DNA of 64,000 nt from Cinnamomum chago (GCA_038049695.1 CP142457.1:27241001-27305000), one strand, 5' to 3'; shown: positions 42,777 to 55,290, numbered from the stretch's first letter. The notes: generated by a model not told the origin, from the letters alone. Made by a program: numbers and translations.

Positions 42777-45700
42777 AGCAGCTTCGTCATACAGAACGTC
42801 GAAAAGGGGGAGGAAGGGTGCCATTTTGAGCTTTAAGAGGTGAGAAAACCCAAGCTGCCAGATCCTTTTCTTGAATGACAATACTTTTAAGGGTGAAAAA
42901 AAAAACCCACCCACCCACATATCTTTCTATTTCTTTCTTCTCCTCCTCTATTTTCTTTCTTTCTGGGCAGGTATACAAGGATAGGGTTAACCCGACCAAT
43001 TTTCTGGCCCAATCACACCTTGTTTTTTAACAGCTGTACAAAGTCTGTCCACTTTCTAGTTAGTAACCTCTTGAATTTCCCTTGTACACGGTCTCTCATT
43101 GTCCCGTCCCCAATCGTTAAACCGGGGATTATGAGTGAGATTAGGGCCAATTAAGATTTTTCCAATATTAATAAATAACACGTGGCCCCAATCATGTCTC
43201 ATATGGATTGAAGATCGCTGTGAGGTGTATGCATTTCCTCATATACATAAAAAGTATAGCAGAAGCTTCATAAGTATAAATAGTATCTTAAGATGTATAG
43301 TTAAGAGCAAAAACTGAAATATATTACATGAGGTTCAAGTTTGAATAGATTAAACAAAAGTATTAATTACAACAAAAGGCCACACAAAAACTTGGGCCTA
43401 ATTAGAAGAACCAAAAGATGAATCTAAACCAAGTATAAGTGAGAAGGCTCTCGGTACGGGGTCGGTACGGCTATACTGCGTTGTCCGTGCAATAGTCTAA
43501 GAGGTCATCAAACTGATCCGTCTGAATTTCCTCCGTCTCTCCTCCTCGGGATAGAAGGGCTCGAACTAATTCACCAAAATTAACATCATCAGACACGACG
43601 GTCAAAAGCAAATAGATATATAAAGCATCAATAGATACGCAATACTAATAAGGGTAACGATAGACAAGATCATAAGAAATGAATAACATTTGAATCATAA
43701 ACTATCTAACATAAACATCTAACAAAATAGGCGGTCCACATAAGCTAATTACCACTGGATAGTGTTATTGCCCTCCCTACTCTCATTGAGATGTGGTAGA
43801 GATATAACAAGGCATGGGATAAAAACCTGGCAAGCAAGCAAGCAAAAGGATACCCATAACAACCAAGCGAGCATCAAGACCTTATATTAAAGGGGTATCC
43901 GATGGTGTACATCCATCCATCAAAATCCGAACTGCAGATGACAAAGAGTAACGTTCCAATCACAGTGGTGCCCCAGTTGTGTTAGACGTTAACAGTTGAG
44001 TGGTGCCCGACACAAGGAGTCATAATCAAACATTAGTGAGGGGCCAGTCTTTTCTTGCGTGAACAAGATTTTTCAAGCGAGAGGGAGACTACTTTACATC
44101 ATCAAATTAGAACCAATCAAGCAAGCTACTTCAAACCCTTAATACCCATAAGTAGTCCTCATCAAAGCTTTTATAATCAAAGCGACCTAGCCTCAACACC
44201 TCAGTCAAACATCATAACAAGTGGAATATCAAAAAGGGATCCTAAGTTTTGCATCTAAGTTCTCACGTGATCCTAACCAAAGCAAAGTAAAACAGAGCTA
44301 ATGAACATGTCCGTTACATGTAGACAAGTACCGGATGGTACAATTCAAAATCAAAAGTGATAAACAATCCAACTCCTAAGTCAAATATTGTTATTACCGA
44401 AGTCCCATACATCCCTACTCAGTCAACGAAAGGAATTAGGGTTCGCGATACCCAAATAATTAATCTCCGTGCATCGATATAAAGGAGGGTATCCCATTGC
44501 CCCACACTGTCCACGATTGAGATAGGTTGAATCCCGAAACAACCGGAATAACATTGAGAAAACGTTGGCTCAAAATATTTTCATGCATAGTCAAATGAGT
44601 CATAAAAGGGGTAACCAAGGTCCCACCTAAGTCCTCAAACTAGGGGAACAATCCCTTTTCCGAAAAGGAATTCAGTCTAGAATAAACACAACAGTCAGTT
44701 AACCGACCAATTTGGTTAACCGAGAGGTTGATCGACAAGGCGACCGACTACAAAACTTCACCAAAAATGGTGCTTGCTGGAAATGGAACCGACAGGTCAT
44801 CGAGCTGCAGTTCGGTTAACCAACAACCAAGTTCAGCTAACTGACTACTCCTAGAATTCTAAAAAGAATTCTCTATTTGGTTCAGAAATGGGGAGTTCCA
44901 CTCCCCTCCTCTATCCACACCTGCAGACAACGAAAAAATAGGGCCAAGCTCTCTCCAAATGCCTTAGACATTCTCCAATCACGAGTCCATACACAACCCC
45001 GTCCAGTCCAATCCATTCAAACTATTCCATCACACCTAATTATCATGTTTTTAAATCAAAGCATATCAAATGAGCAAGAAGGCATATGAGACATCATACG
45101 TAACTCCCCAATTCCGAATACCAAGAAAACCGTCAAGGTACCCGAAGTTGGTGCGCTACTTCCCAAAAAATCCGAAAACTTCCAAGACCATAAGTCCGTA
45201 GTAAGGTTCAATTTAAAACTTTTGAACAACATAATATCAATGGTTAAATTATGGAAGCATGTAAAACATAGCGAAAGCAAATGTAAGGTATCGTATAAAC
45301 TAAAGCAAATGTAGCAGGGCTGAAGTCTAGCCTAAAATGTTAATATATGAATATAAAGTGTTTAAACATATCAGACTACCTCTTTGTTCACAAAAAAATC
45401 GCTCAAATCCTAAAATAAGGTGTACTCTCAAACCCCTAGAGCTGGCACTCCATCCTCCAACTCGACCTCTTGGTTGGCTGGTCCCCAACCGTAGTCACCA
45501 GCTTCGGGCGCCTCGACGAGCGCGAGCACATCATCCTCGTAGTCGGGGTCAAAACCTAAGCACCAAGAATGGGTCAGGTCCAAAGATCTTGCAAGGCACA
45601 GTATACAAGTAACATAGGATGTATACATAAAAAGAGTAGAGACGATCACATAATAAATGAGAATAACAATGTTACATAATCTAGGCAGTTGAGCATTATG

Positions 45701-48032
45701 ATAGTTTGAATCAGGATAAATAGTAATCTAGTCTAACAGACATCAAGGTGGCACATTCACACAAGCTGGATACTGCAAGATATTATGCTGCAACCCTCCC
45801 ATACTGAACACAGTCGCGATGGGGAAAAGTAACCAATGATGGGGAATGACGAGCCCCGCCGTCTAAAACGTAGCTCATCATGATAGTACACTCATCACTC
45901 AACACTCATAATAGCTCCTATCAGTGATGATCAGTCAAAAGGCTGAGCTTAGAGTAACTGAGTTAATGCCAATGCCGACTCAAGGAAACAATGTAGCTCT
46001 GTGTCTGTCTGGGCTTTGCGTTGTGTGAATAAGGTCTTAATAAAGTCCCTAAGAGGTCCAAGTACTAGTTCAATCCATGGAACACAGTCTAGGTCCAAGT
46101 CCAATCATTGGATCCATACCAAGGCCCATCAAATACATGGCCTGGTCTAAAACAGTCCAAATGAGGCAACAAGTCCATTTCCAATAACAAACAGTTCATT
46201 CTCATCCATAATGAGTTATAAGTCCATAATAATCACCATCTCCATCCTAGGGTATCACACATTCAAACTTAGGCCATAAAAAGGCCCGCCTAGCCACAGA
46301 CACGGGTCAATGTTCACCCAATCACATCACCAAGGTCACCTCTAAGTAATCTTAGGTTTAGGTCATCCATTTTTCATTTAATTAACAGTTATAAGCAATA
46401 ATAAGGACATAATAGTGACAGTAATGTATTAAGTGAAATAAACCTCCAAGTAATAGAATTAATGAGAAATATCAATAGTCCAACCTAAGTATTGGTCCAC
46501 ATTCGGGTCCAGGTCCATCTCAGTTAATTTAATCTCTAAATGAAGTCTCAGATGCCAATGGATATTGTGTCTGGTGCTCCAGAAGTTATGGGCATCTTCG
46601 ACGACGTTTAAGGATCGAATCATTGATGAATCCACAATCTAGACCCTACTTGGTGGTCCCCACGAGCCAAGGTTGAGCCACACCATTGACTCGTGCTTGG
46701 CACATCAATAGAAGTCCATTTGGATGGTCAATGGCCCCCCACAAACGATCACAACCGCTGGAAATTCACCGAGTACAGTCTCTTTGGTCAACCTGGCATA
46801 GGGCTTGGTCGATCGAGTACACTAGACTGTCAGGATGTTAGCTCTCAGGTCGACCCTCTTCGCAAGTACCTGGTCGACCTCCTGGCTTGGTCGGTCGACC
46901 GCGCATACTGAGAAATGGGGGTTAGGCACCTGGCAGGCATGACCTGATCTCAAATCTTTCTATGTGTCAGGTCGACCTCCTGGCCTGGGCAGTCGACTGC
47001 ACACTCTGGAAATCTGGCTGAATTGGATGTCCCAGCTCTCAGCAGTGTCACTGAAATCCCTGTGTTGTTGGTCGACCGAGAACATAGAGTTTCTATGTCT
47101 GAGGAAGAAGCTCAGCTCAGTTAATCTTTGCAAAGCCTGTGTATTCAGTAGACCAGGAACAGGTTCCGGTCGACTGAGTACACTATACCTATAATTCCCA
47201 CAGGTCTGTAACTGAGACCAGAATTTCCTGTAATTCAGTGTGCTCGGTCGACCGAGTACATTGAACCTGCACTTCCAGATTTCTGGATTTCTCCTTCTTC
47301 AACCCAATTTCCAATAAAAAAACATCCAATCTCGTCCATTCATCATGGAAACATCATAAAACATAAAAAACACTTCAATATACATCCAACCATCTACACA
47401 TGGGCCATTGATCTTCCAAATGAGATCTACTCATCCATCAATGGCAAAAAACCATGAAAACAAGCTCAAAAGGTAGATCTAACATTCAAACATCAATTGA
47501 ATTGAAATTACAGAATCAAAATGAAGGAAAACATGCATTATATGTTAAATAGGTATATTGCACTTGCCTTAATCCAATAACAATGAAAATAGAGAGAGAG
47601 AGGGAGATCTAAAGCTGAAAATACAAATCCCAGCTCCTATGGCTTTCCAATCACACAAACCAGCCCAAAACTCAGATCTAGAAAGATCTCTACCACCTAT
47701 ACCCACATCCACAAGAGAATTGCTATAAGGAAGGGAAATCTAGAGAGAGAAAGAGAGATTTCTAGGGAAATTGAAATAGAATAAGGTATATACCTTGATT
47801 AGAAGAGAGAGAAGAGACTAATAAGATAGAGAGATCCTTAAGGAGAGATGGTAGCTAAGGTTGATGTAGATGATCTTCTTTTTCTTCTCTTTGCTAGAGT
47901 TCTAGATCTAGGGTTCTAGAGAGAGAAAGGGAGGGAGATGAGAGAATTGGAGGGAAATGAGGAAATAAGATAGGGAAATGAGGGAAGAAGAGAGAAAAGA
48001 GAGGGAAATGAGAGAGGGAGAGTGTAGCATAT

Positions 48033-50273
48033 GAAAGTCCTGGGATCCGAACCCTAGAGAGGGGGGGGTGAATAGGGTGAGCTTTATTTATGACCAATTA
48101 CAACCAATTTTAACTTCTTTAAAACAAACTAGTCACATGTGATGATTAATCATACAAGATGCGGAAGCTAACAAAAGAATCACCACAAAGCAATCACCAT
48201 CACACAAGGATTTATAGTGGTTCGGCCTCAATGCCTACATCCACTACTGGCTTGTGAACCAACACCCCACCGGATTTCCACGATTTATGCTTTTCAATAG
48301 GCTAAGCAATAACCTTTACAATATGCTTTTCAAGGCTTAGCAATAACATTTACAATGATGTTTTTCAAGGCTCAACATCAACCTATACATTATGCTTTTA
48401 TAGGCTAAGCAATAACCTCTTCAACCATAGGTTGGTTATCTCACTAAATTAGTGTCTAACATACACTTGATGGAGATTCTATTTAGCTCATTACATTTGC
48501 CTCTAAAATAGGCGGATATGAAAATGAAAATCTAATACACACACACACTATGAATGCAAAGATGAAAGTATATGATGTGTGTGTGTGTGATGTCCTCAAT
48601 CATTTTGAAAATGAAAGCTCATAAATGTATGCCTAAGGCTTTTGAAAGTTTTAGCTCATAAAAACATTTATGATTGAGGAAAGAATGCAAGTCACATGTT
48701 AAAAGTAACAACTTGTTAATGATATCAAAGTTTCACAAGTTGTATGAAATTAATTAGCTCTAAACATGTGATGCAAAGGGATGTCAATCAAATCAACAAT
48801 GTAGCTCAAAACATAAAAGTAGATTTGATTGAAATAAAGGGACAAATCATATGTAATTATAAATACAACTTGAATATGATATACCAATCAATGCAAAGCA
48901 AGTTGTGAAACTTTAAAACAAATTTTCATATGATTTGTAAAGATGTTGAATCCACAACATAAGATATATTTTGAAAGAGATTTTCTTATGATGAAAAACA
49001 ACACCCAAAGATTCAACCAAGTATATGGATCATGTTACATCTAATTTCAAAGATGTTTCCATTAACATGATCTACTTAGATTTACCAAGGATAAAGTACT
49101 GCTTGGGTTGAATCAATGGTGATGCATCCAAAACAATAGATCAATTCAAAATATAAAACATGCTAAGGATACAACACATCATAGGTTAACATGCTACTAA
49201 AGATTTATCAAAGATAAAACAAAAACATGAAAACATATGATATGAAAAGATGTTGAATCTAAAACATAAGATAGTTTTGAAAGTGATTTTCTTATGTTGA
49301 AAAACAACAACCATAGATTCAACCAAGTATATGGATCATGTTACATATAATTTCAAAGATATTTTCATTAACATGATCTACTTAGATTTACCAATTCAAG
49401 TACTACTTGGATTGAATCAAATGGTGTTGTATCCAAAACAATAAATCAACTCAAAACATAAAACATGTTAAGGACACAACACTTCATACATAGTTTATCA
49501 TGCTACACAAGATTTACCAAAAATAAAACAAAGCATGAAAACATATGATTAAGGAAAGTAGAGCCTACTTGGTGATTTAACTTCATTAATCCAAGCTTTA
49601 GCTTTCCTAATGATCCCCTTCATCCCTTAGTTCATTTCCCTTGTATTTGCTTCAAAACCCCTCAAGGAGGGCCTTAAAATTCTCAACTTTTGGCAAAGGA
49701 AAGAACTTATATTTATAGCAAAAAGTGCCCAACGGCTAGTCCCCGGTCGACCTGGAAACAGGTCTCGGTCGACCGGGAACACACAACGGTCATATTTCTG
49801 ACCGTTGGTGCACTGTGGCCCTGACGGCCTGCAGTGTTCCCGGTCGACCGGGACCTCTGGGCCGGTCGACCGGCCACACTGCAGGACCACCCCCCTTGGG
49901 ACAAAAATTCCCAATTTTTGCATATTTGAAGGTTTCTCTTGGAGGGGATTTTTGGGCCACTAAACCAAGCTTGAATACATGTTTTAAATCATTCTAAGGG
50001 GTTTAAAAACATGAAACACACAAAGCCTAAAATGATTCAAAACTTTAAAACCAAAGGCTAGCTTGATTTCTAAAACTCTTTTAAAAAACAAATGCATCCA
50101 AGATTTAAAAGCAAATCATGCATAAATTAATACTTTTACAAATCTTAAAAACAATGCATGAATAAAACAAGATTTCAAGATTTCTCAAATCAATGCATAT
50201 GTGTGTAAATCAAATGATGCTAGAATGATAATGCATCCATCAAATTGCAATCTACAAAATCCCTAACAGCATA
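48033..50273 (-). mobile_element. Innermost solo LTR of the nest (LTR3)
   Basis: The plus-strand ends are TGAAAGTCCTGGGATCC and AAAATCCCTAACA; the minus strand thus begins TGTTAGGGATTTTGTAG. GCATA stands on both sides (48028-48032 and 50274-50278), a perfect 5-bp duplication. Length 2,241 bp, no coding region. It holds four GGTCGACC palindromes at 49744-49872 and an internal direct duplication. Confidence 0.85.
48942..49520. repeat. Direct duplication of about 300 bp inside LTR3
   Basis: AGATGTTGAATC, CATAAGATA, GATTCAACCAAGTATATGG, TTAACATGATCTACTTAG and CATCCAAAACAATA recur in order from 48942 and again from about 49248. Confidence 0.85.
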
Positions 50274-51453
50274 CGTATGGGATGGGGGAGTGTAGTTTAT
50301 ATGGGTTGGGGTTTGGCTAGGTACTAAAATACCCTTTTAGTTAACACAGGATTGGGGATAAGGCCATCGTATTTTGGTAGGGTTTCTAGAAGCTTCTCAA
50401 GTGGAAAATCTCTCATATTAATCCTGATTACTAGATAGGGCCTCTAGCTAACTAATTAACTCTAACAATTATAAAAGACACCCTATGAAGCCTATAAATC
50501 ACACAAAAGGCTAATTAGACTAAAACTTAGGAAAAATACTTATCTAACCTTACTAATTCCTATTAATTAGTATAATTACATACTATACGCTATAATATAG
50601 TATTCAAATCCAAAATTGAGGGTCCATAAGGGGTGGGGCCTCACATCATAACATCGCAATTCATGAAGAAACAAACATATCCAAGTCATAATATACATAT
50701 TTACTTGCTTTGATGAAGAGCTTCAAAGAAACATGAATAAAATTGGGGAAAATCCCTTTTTGAGCTCAAGCTCGGAGAAAATGACACAGCCCAAAACCAA
50801 ACCTATAAATGCATGCAAATGGGTTGAATGACTTCCTCTAATCCATTTCTAAGCAAAAGGTAGAAGAAAACCTTAGCTCTAAAAGCTTGAGGGCTTACCT
50901 AGAAGTGGGAGTTGAAGGAGAAGCTTGTAAAATGGTATGCTTAGAGTCTTGGAGCTTTGGTAAGATGAAGTGAAGTTCGGCTGGTGACGAACAAAGCTCT
51001 GGCGCCGGAAATGGTGAGGAGGCAGTGAAGGGAGATGAAATTTTTTAGGAGAGAGTGAAATGAGAGAATAAAAGAGAAGGGAATGGAAATGAGCCCATTG
51101 ATGGCTTTATTGGGTTGGGGAAGATTGAAATTACAATTGGGTCCTCTGGTCCGCTAATGATGATGTTTGGTCCCCTTCGACGCGTCAAATTGAAATACGA
51201 CAGAAGGCTAATGTTCGTGAAATGCAGAGACCTAACCGATGCATCCAAACTCACAAAAGCTCATAAAAACTCTCGAAAACTTCCCGAAATTGCAAACAAG
51301 CCCCCTACTTTGCCCCAACACGCTCAGAATCGAGCGAGACTTTACACGCGTGATCCACACGTCAAACCCAACTCGCTAAAACTCTAAACACACTTAATTG
51401 GCTAACAAACAATTAATTATAAATAATAGTATATTAAGGGTCGGGGTGTCACA

Positions 51454-52199
51454 CTATTCAAAAACATGACGGAGAGGAGCAGATACGTCATTAACATTAA
51501 CAACTTCTTTTCTTTTCTTTTCAGTTCTTTCTTAACGCACTTCTTCTATTTTTTCTTATGCTTCCCCTTTATTTTTTTATGCTTTTTCTTTAAGGGCACA
51601 TTTGGCAATGGTCCACGGTGTGGATTCCTCGCCATTTTTCCACGAATGCGCAGAAAATCCAAGTTTGGAAAAAATATTACTGTATGAAAGTGATGGACGC
51701 GATTTTTTTTTCTCTTTCCCCACCTCTCCCGTCCGTCCCCGGGGTCGCCGAGAGGAAAATTGAATGGAGGGAGGAAAGGGGGAGAAAAAAAGGGCATCTT
51801 ATGTTTTTTGTACGGGTATGCCATATTTTCTATTATACTTGGAATTTAGAAATGGTGATCCGAAGATCCACCTTCGCAAGTAGAAAGGAAATCAACCTTT
51901 TTCTGACTTTCCATTGCACATATATTTAAGAAAAGAGACAGTTTTTTAAAATGCCATGAGAGGCGATTTCATTTTGTTTACCGTAAAAGGCGAGTTTGCC
52001 GTGAAAGGCGATTTTTTTGCCGTAGGATGCGATTTTGTGACGTGAAAGGCGATTTACAAATCTCATCAATGAAGAAAGACAAGAAATGTGATTCTTTTGT
52101 CTCTTAAGGAAAATACAAAGTACAATAGAAAAGTGAGAAAGGGAATCTGACTTCTCAGGAGATCGTGGGGACCAGTTCAGATCGACAGTCACAAGTCAT
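51454..52199. other. Unassigned stretch between LTR nest and gypsy element
   Basis: No gene. A short repeat built on GTGAAAGGCGATTT recurs four or five times at 51945-52055; its wording resembles the minisatellite of the gypsy element at 60430. Confidence 0.45.
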
Positions 52200-52564
52200 T
52201 TATGGACTCCGCCATCGTCCTTCAAATGAGAACACTTGATGCTTTGATTCTTTGGCTTGGCTTGGACTTCAATTTTTTAGAGGATAAAGACCAAGGGAAG
52301 GTCCTATGCCCAATGAAAAACGAAGAGATGGGCTGAAGAGCTGCGTCTTGGCCATGTTGAGTAGAAGAAGAGGAGGCTTTTTCTTAGAGGGGGGGTGTGT
52401 CCCCCCAAGGGACTTTGATCACCTTTTGGTGTTTATTGCAGCAGAGTTTCTTCTAGTTTCTTCAGAGTAGTAGGGCTTCTGGATCTTGAGTTCAGAATTC
52501 TGGGATTCTGTGTGTTGTTTCCGGGCGTCTGTCTTCGGGGATCGTTTCTTCTTGGAATCACCTC

Positions 52565-52572
52565 TTTTTATA
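52565..52572 (-). promoter_or_regulatory. TATA box of the gypsy LTR
   Basis: TATAAAAA on the minus strand within GCCTATAAAAAGAGG, well placed for an LTR promoter. Confidence 0.65.
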
Positions 52573-53489
52573 GGCATTTGGTAGCCTTTAGGTGACTTAA
52601 TGTATTTAAAACCACATAATGGGAGGAGTTGCATGTTTTTATTTCTTTATTTTGTAACTCCTTTTTCTTGGCTTCTGATTGGCCGGTGGAGATAATGGGC
52701 ATTTAATCGCCTTTAATCTCCATAATGAGAGGAGTTTCATAACTTTAATGTCATGATGACTTGGACTTTTAACTCCCATTTCCTTGAATTTGATTGGGCC
52801 GTCCAAAATAATGAGTTAATGACCGCATTTAGTTGGGTAAATTAACAACATTAAGTGGTCGCCGGGAATTTGAAGAGTCGCGGGCCGTGCCGCGTCTTTT
52901 GGAATTCTTCCTGCGATGATCGACGATGGATTTTCATGTTGATCATTGTTAGATGATCATGCAAATTCAGATATTGGTTGATACCAGCGGGCCGGTGACA
53001 TCTGTCTTGTCGATTTCTCGATCGATTGGACAAAAAGTGTACTTTCTTGGTCAGCCGATTGGTGATCCCGGAGCGATCGGTGACGATTTCATGCTCTTAA
53101 TGGCGGATCCGTGATGTTGACGAAGATCAGTCGTTTCCGAGCATCAAAAATCAAATTTTTAGGAAATTACAAGGGCTAGAACCTCCGAAACGCGAAAAAG
53201 GATGGAAACTGGGTCACCCGGCGACAAATCCGGTGACCCGGATTTCCGTGGTCGCCGGCGACCATGGGGATTGGTACCCTTTTGGTCGCTGTTTCTCGGC
53301 CGTTCTTTGGTCTTTTTCGCCGCCGTTTTCTCCTGGATTTTTCGTGACATTTCTCCTCATTTTTTGGGTTGATTCTCCTGAAGAAAACCTGACGAGAAGT
53401 CGTGCAAATCAGGGCGCAAACTTTCCTATCTTTTGGAACAACTGAAGACCTTTGCCGCGCAGAGTTGCCGTTTTTTGTCAAGAGTTGAA

Positions 53490-54150
53490 ACTTGCTCAAA
53501 CGATGTCGGAATGACCTGAAATTTGACGTGAAGCTTCCTGAGCAATAGATAGGACCAACGATGGGCTTTTGTTTGAGTTTTGAAGCCGTTTAGGGCCCCG
53601 TTACTGCTAGGCTTGATTTCGCCGCGAGGAAGATGTCGTGCCTTGATGTATGGTCAACCGATGTCCGGTTGACCTGAAATTTGACATGGAGCCTATTGGA
53701 GTCATTTTGAGGTGATCCATTAGCTCCGATTTGGATGTCATGGTCCCGGGGTGCCCCGCCGCCGGTAGCCTTGATTTTCTTTCGGAGCGTCAAAGTCGGG
53801 TCAAACGTTGTCGGAATGACCTGAAATTTGACGTGCAACCCTTTTGAAGCATATTGAAGCTGCCCATGTGCTCCCTTTGATGAGTAATGGTCCTGATGGT
53901 TCTCGCCGCCGAGAGGCTTGATTTTCTTTCGGAGTGTCAAAGCTGGGTCAAACGTGTACGGAATGACTTGAAATTTGACGTGGAGCCTTTTGGAGGTATT
54001 TTGAGACCATCCGTAGGCTCTGATCAAAGTTTTGAAGTCTTCGATGCCGCCGCCACCGCTAGGAGTGTCTGTTTGGCTGCCGGAGGAGTGAAGTTGGGTC
54101 AAATAATGTCGGAATGGCCCGAAACTTCTTGTAAACCCCTCTTTTGGCTG
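53490..54150 (-). repeat. 150-bp tandem repeat inside the LTR, five copies
   Basis: GGTCAAACG.TGTCGGAATGAC followed by CTGAAATTTGACGTGGAGCC recurs near 53497, 53651, 53803, 53950 and 54098. The period, 147-154 bp, is close to 50 codons, so one minus-strand frame stays open for 192 codons (53590-54168) and repeats LHVKFQVIP.TFDP.LTLRKK. A gene is not claimed. Confidence 0.9.
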
Positions 54151-54288
54151 TCTTGAAGGATTTATCAATTTTCATTTGATTCTTACAAGATATGATGCTT
54201 GAAGCAGCAACGCCCTTTTGTAGTAGGATGTGGCTTCATGCGGCTTCCTTGATGTTGAAAAGACAAAGTGACATTTTTGGTGTCAACA

Positions 54289-54302
54289 AATGCCCCCTCG
54301 AG
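54289..54302 (-). promoter_or_regulatory. Polypurine tract of the gypsy element
   Basis: On the minus strand CTCGAGGGGGCATT lies immediately before the LTR start TGTTGACACC. Confidence 0.8.
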
Positions 54303-54509
54303 GTACAGCGACGAGTATCTTTTGAAGTCGATGTGCCTCGAAGAGAATCTTGAAGGAGAGCTTTCGATTTGACCAAGAGTCTTTGAGTATTTTTTTTAAT
54401 AGCCTTTTGAGTTTCCAAGGGGATTTTATGGTAGTGAGAGGGATCACGTACCATCTCAAGGCAAAGTTTTGAAAATGACATGAGGGAGTTGGATTTGGGT
54501 TTTGGATTT

Positions 54510-54830
54510 TGGGTTTTGCTTTTGATCTTGTGAACCTAAGGGCTTTATGTGGCGCATCAGGTGACCAAGAAGAATTTTTGGTTTTTGACCTTCTGACCTA
54601 ACAAACTGTATGTGGCAGGTTTGGGGGTCGGGGTTTGATTTTTCTAGTTTGACCTTGTGACCCAACAAGCTGTATGTGGCAAGTTGGGGGGTCGGGGTTC
54701 GGATTTTGGTTTTGACATTGTGACCTAACAAGCTGTATGTGGCGAGCCAGGGGGTCAGGGATTTTTTGGTTTTGGCCTTGTGACCTAACAAGCTTTATGT
54801 AGCAAGTTAAGGGACCAGGGTGTGGTTTTT
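54510..54830. repeat. Tandem repeat of about 65 bp, five copies
   Basis: TTTTGACCTTGTGACC, AACAAGCTGTATGTGGC and GGGGGTCGGGGTT recur near 54520, 54588, 54650, 54713 and 54775. Confidence 0.9.
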
Positions 54831-55124
54831 GTGGGTTGTCAATTTCAAGATTTTGGCTTAATTTGGTTCATGAGGTTGGATGGTTTGGTTTTTTGGGAAC
54901 TCATGAGGCTTTCTTTTCTTTTCTTTTTTTTTGAATGCTTCAATCGACTCAAAAGAGGCATGAAACCATTTTGTATGCTCTTGGTAAGAGAATTTTTTTG
55001 AAAGGAAGCTCCTTTACTGCCTAGGTGGTCAAACCTGGCTCATGTGGGCTAACCAATGGGACCTTAAGCTTTTAAAGACGGCTTAGATCTCACATGATGT
55101 CATTTTGTAAAGAATATCTAAAAA

Positions 55125-55290
55125 TATCTCACTTGGATAGAGAATATCTCAAGTTTCCTTTCTTTTGGGAGAGATTTTCTCAAAGTATCTCTTTTTGAGA
55201 GAGAATATTTCTCATTCCCTTTCTTTTTGGAGAAAATTTATCAAAGAATATTCTCTTAGGGAGAGAATATATCAAATCTCCTTTCTTTTG
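55125..55290. repeat. Short repeat, about 60 bp, three copies
   Basis: GAGAGAATAT.TC followed by CCTTTCTTTTGGGAGA recurs three times just upstream of the antisense gene's TATA box. Confidence 0.7.

Larger units (their letters stand above)
45099..50645 (-). mobile_element. Middle LTR of the nest (LTR2)
   Basis: The right end is GGGGTGGGGCCTCACA and the left end CGTAACTCCCCAATTCC, where TG appears to have decayed to CG. TCATA stands on both sides (45094-45098 and 50646-50650). Without LTR3 it is about 3.3 kb, non-coding. A minus-strand ATATAAAC box lies at 50295-50302. Six GGTCGACC palindromes lie at 46847-47240. Either a solo LTR or a short non-coding element. Confidence 0.75.
43100..51453 (-). 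mobile_element. Outermost LTR of a three-level nest (LTR1)
   Basis: The right end on the plus strand is GGGTCGGGGTGTCACA, so the minus strand begins TGTGACACCCCGACCC, a typical LTR start. The left end is probably TGTCCCGTCCCCAATCG at 43100; the flanks CTCAT and CTATT agree only partly, so this end is less sure. Removing LTR2 leaves about 2.8 kb without coding capacity: a solo LTR is the simplest reading. It holds TTAA variants of the GGTCGACC motif at 44700-44830. Confidence 0.6.
52200..54288 (-). repeat. 3' LTR of the gypsy element
   Basis: Its inner end is TGGTGTCAACA on the plus strand (54288), that is TGTTGACACC on the minus strand, directly after the polypurine tract. A TATAAAAA box lies at 52565-52572 with a leader-like region beyond. 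The outer end is not resolved. Much of it is a 150-bp tandem repeat. Confidence 0.75.

Noticed and set aside
51546-51824. Lysine-rich minus-strand frame
   Set aside because: Encoded by pyrimidine-run low-complexity DNA; no conserved motif.
53590-54168. 192-codon minus-strand frame as a real gene
   Set aside because: Explained by a 150-bp tandem repeat in the LTR; reported as a finding only.
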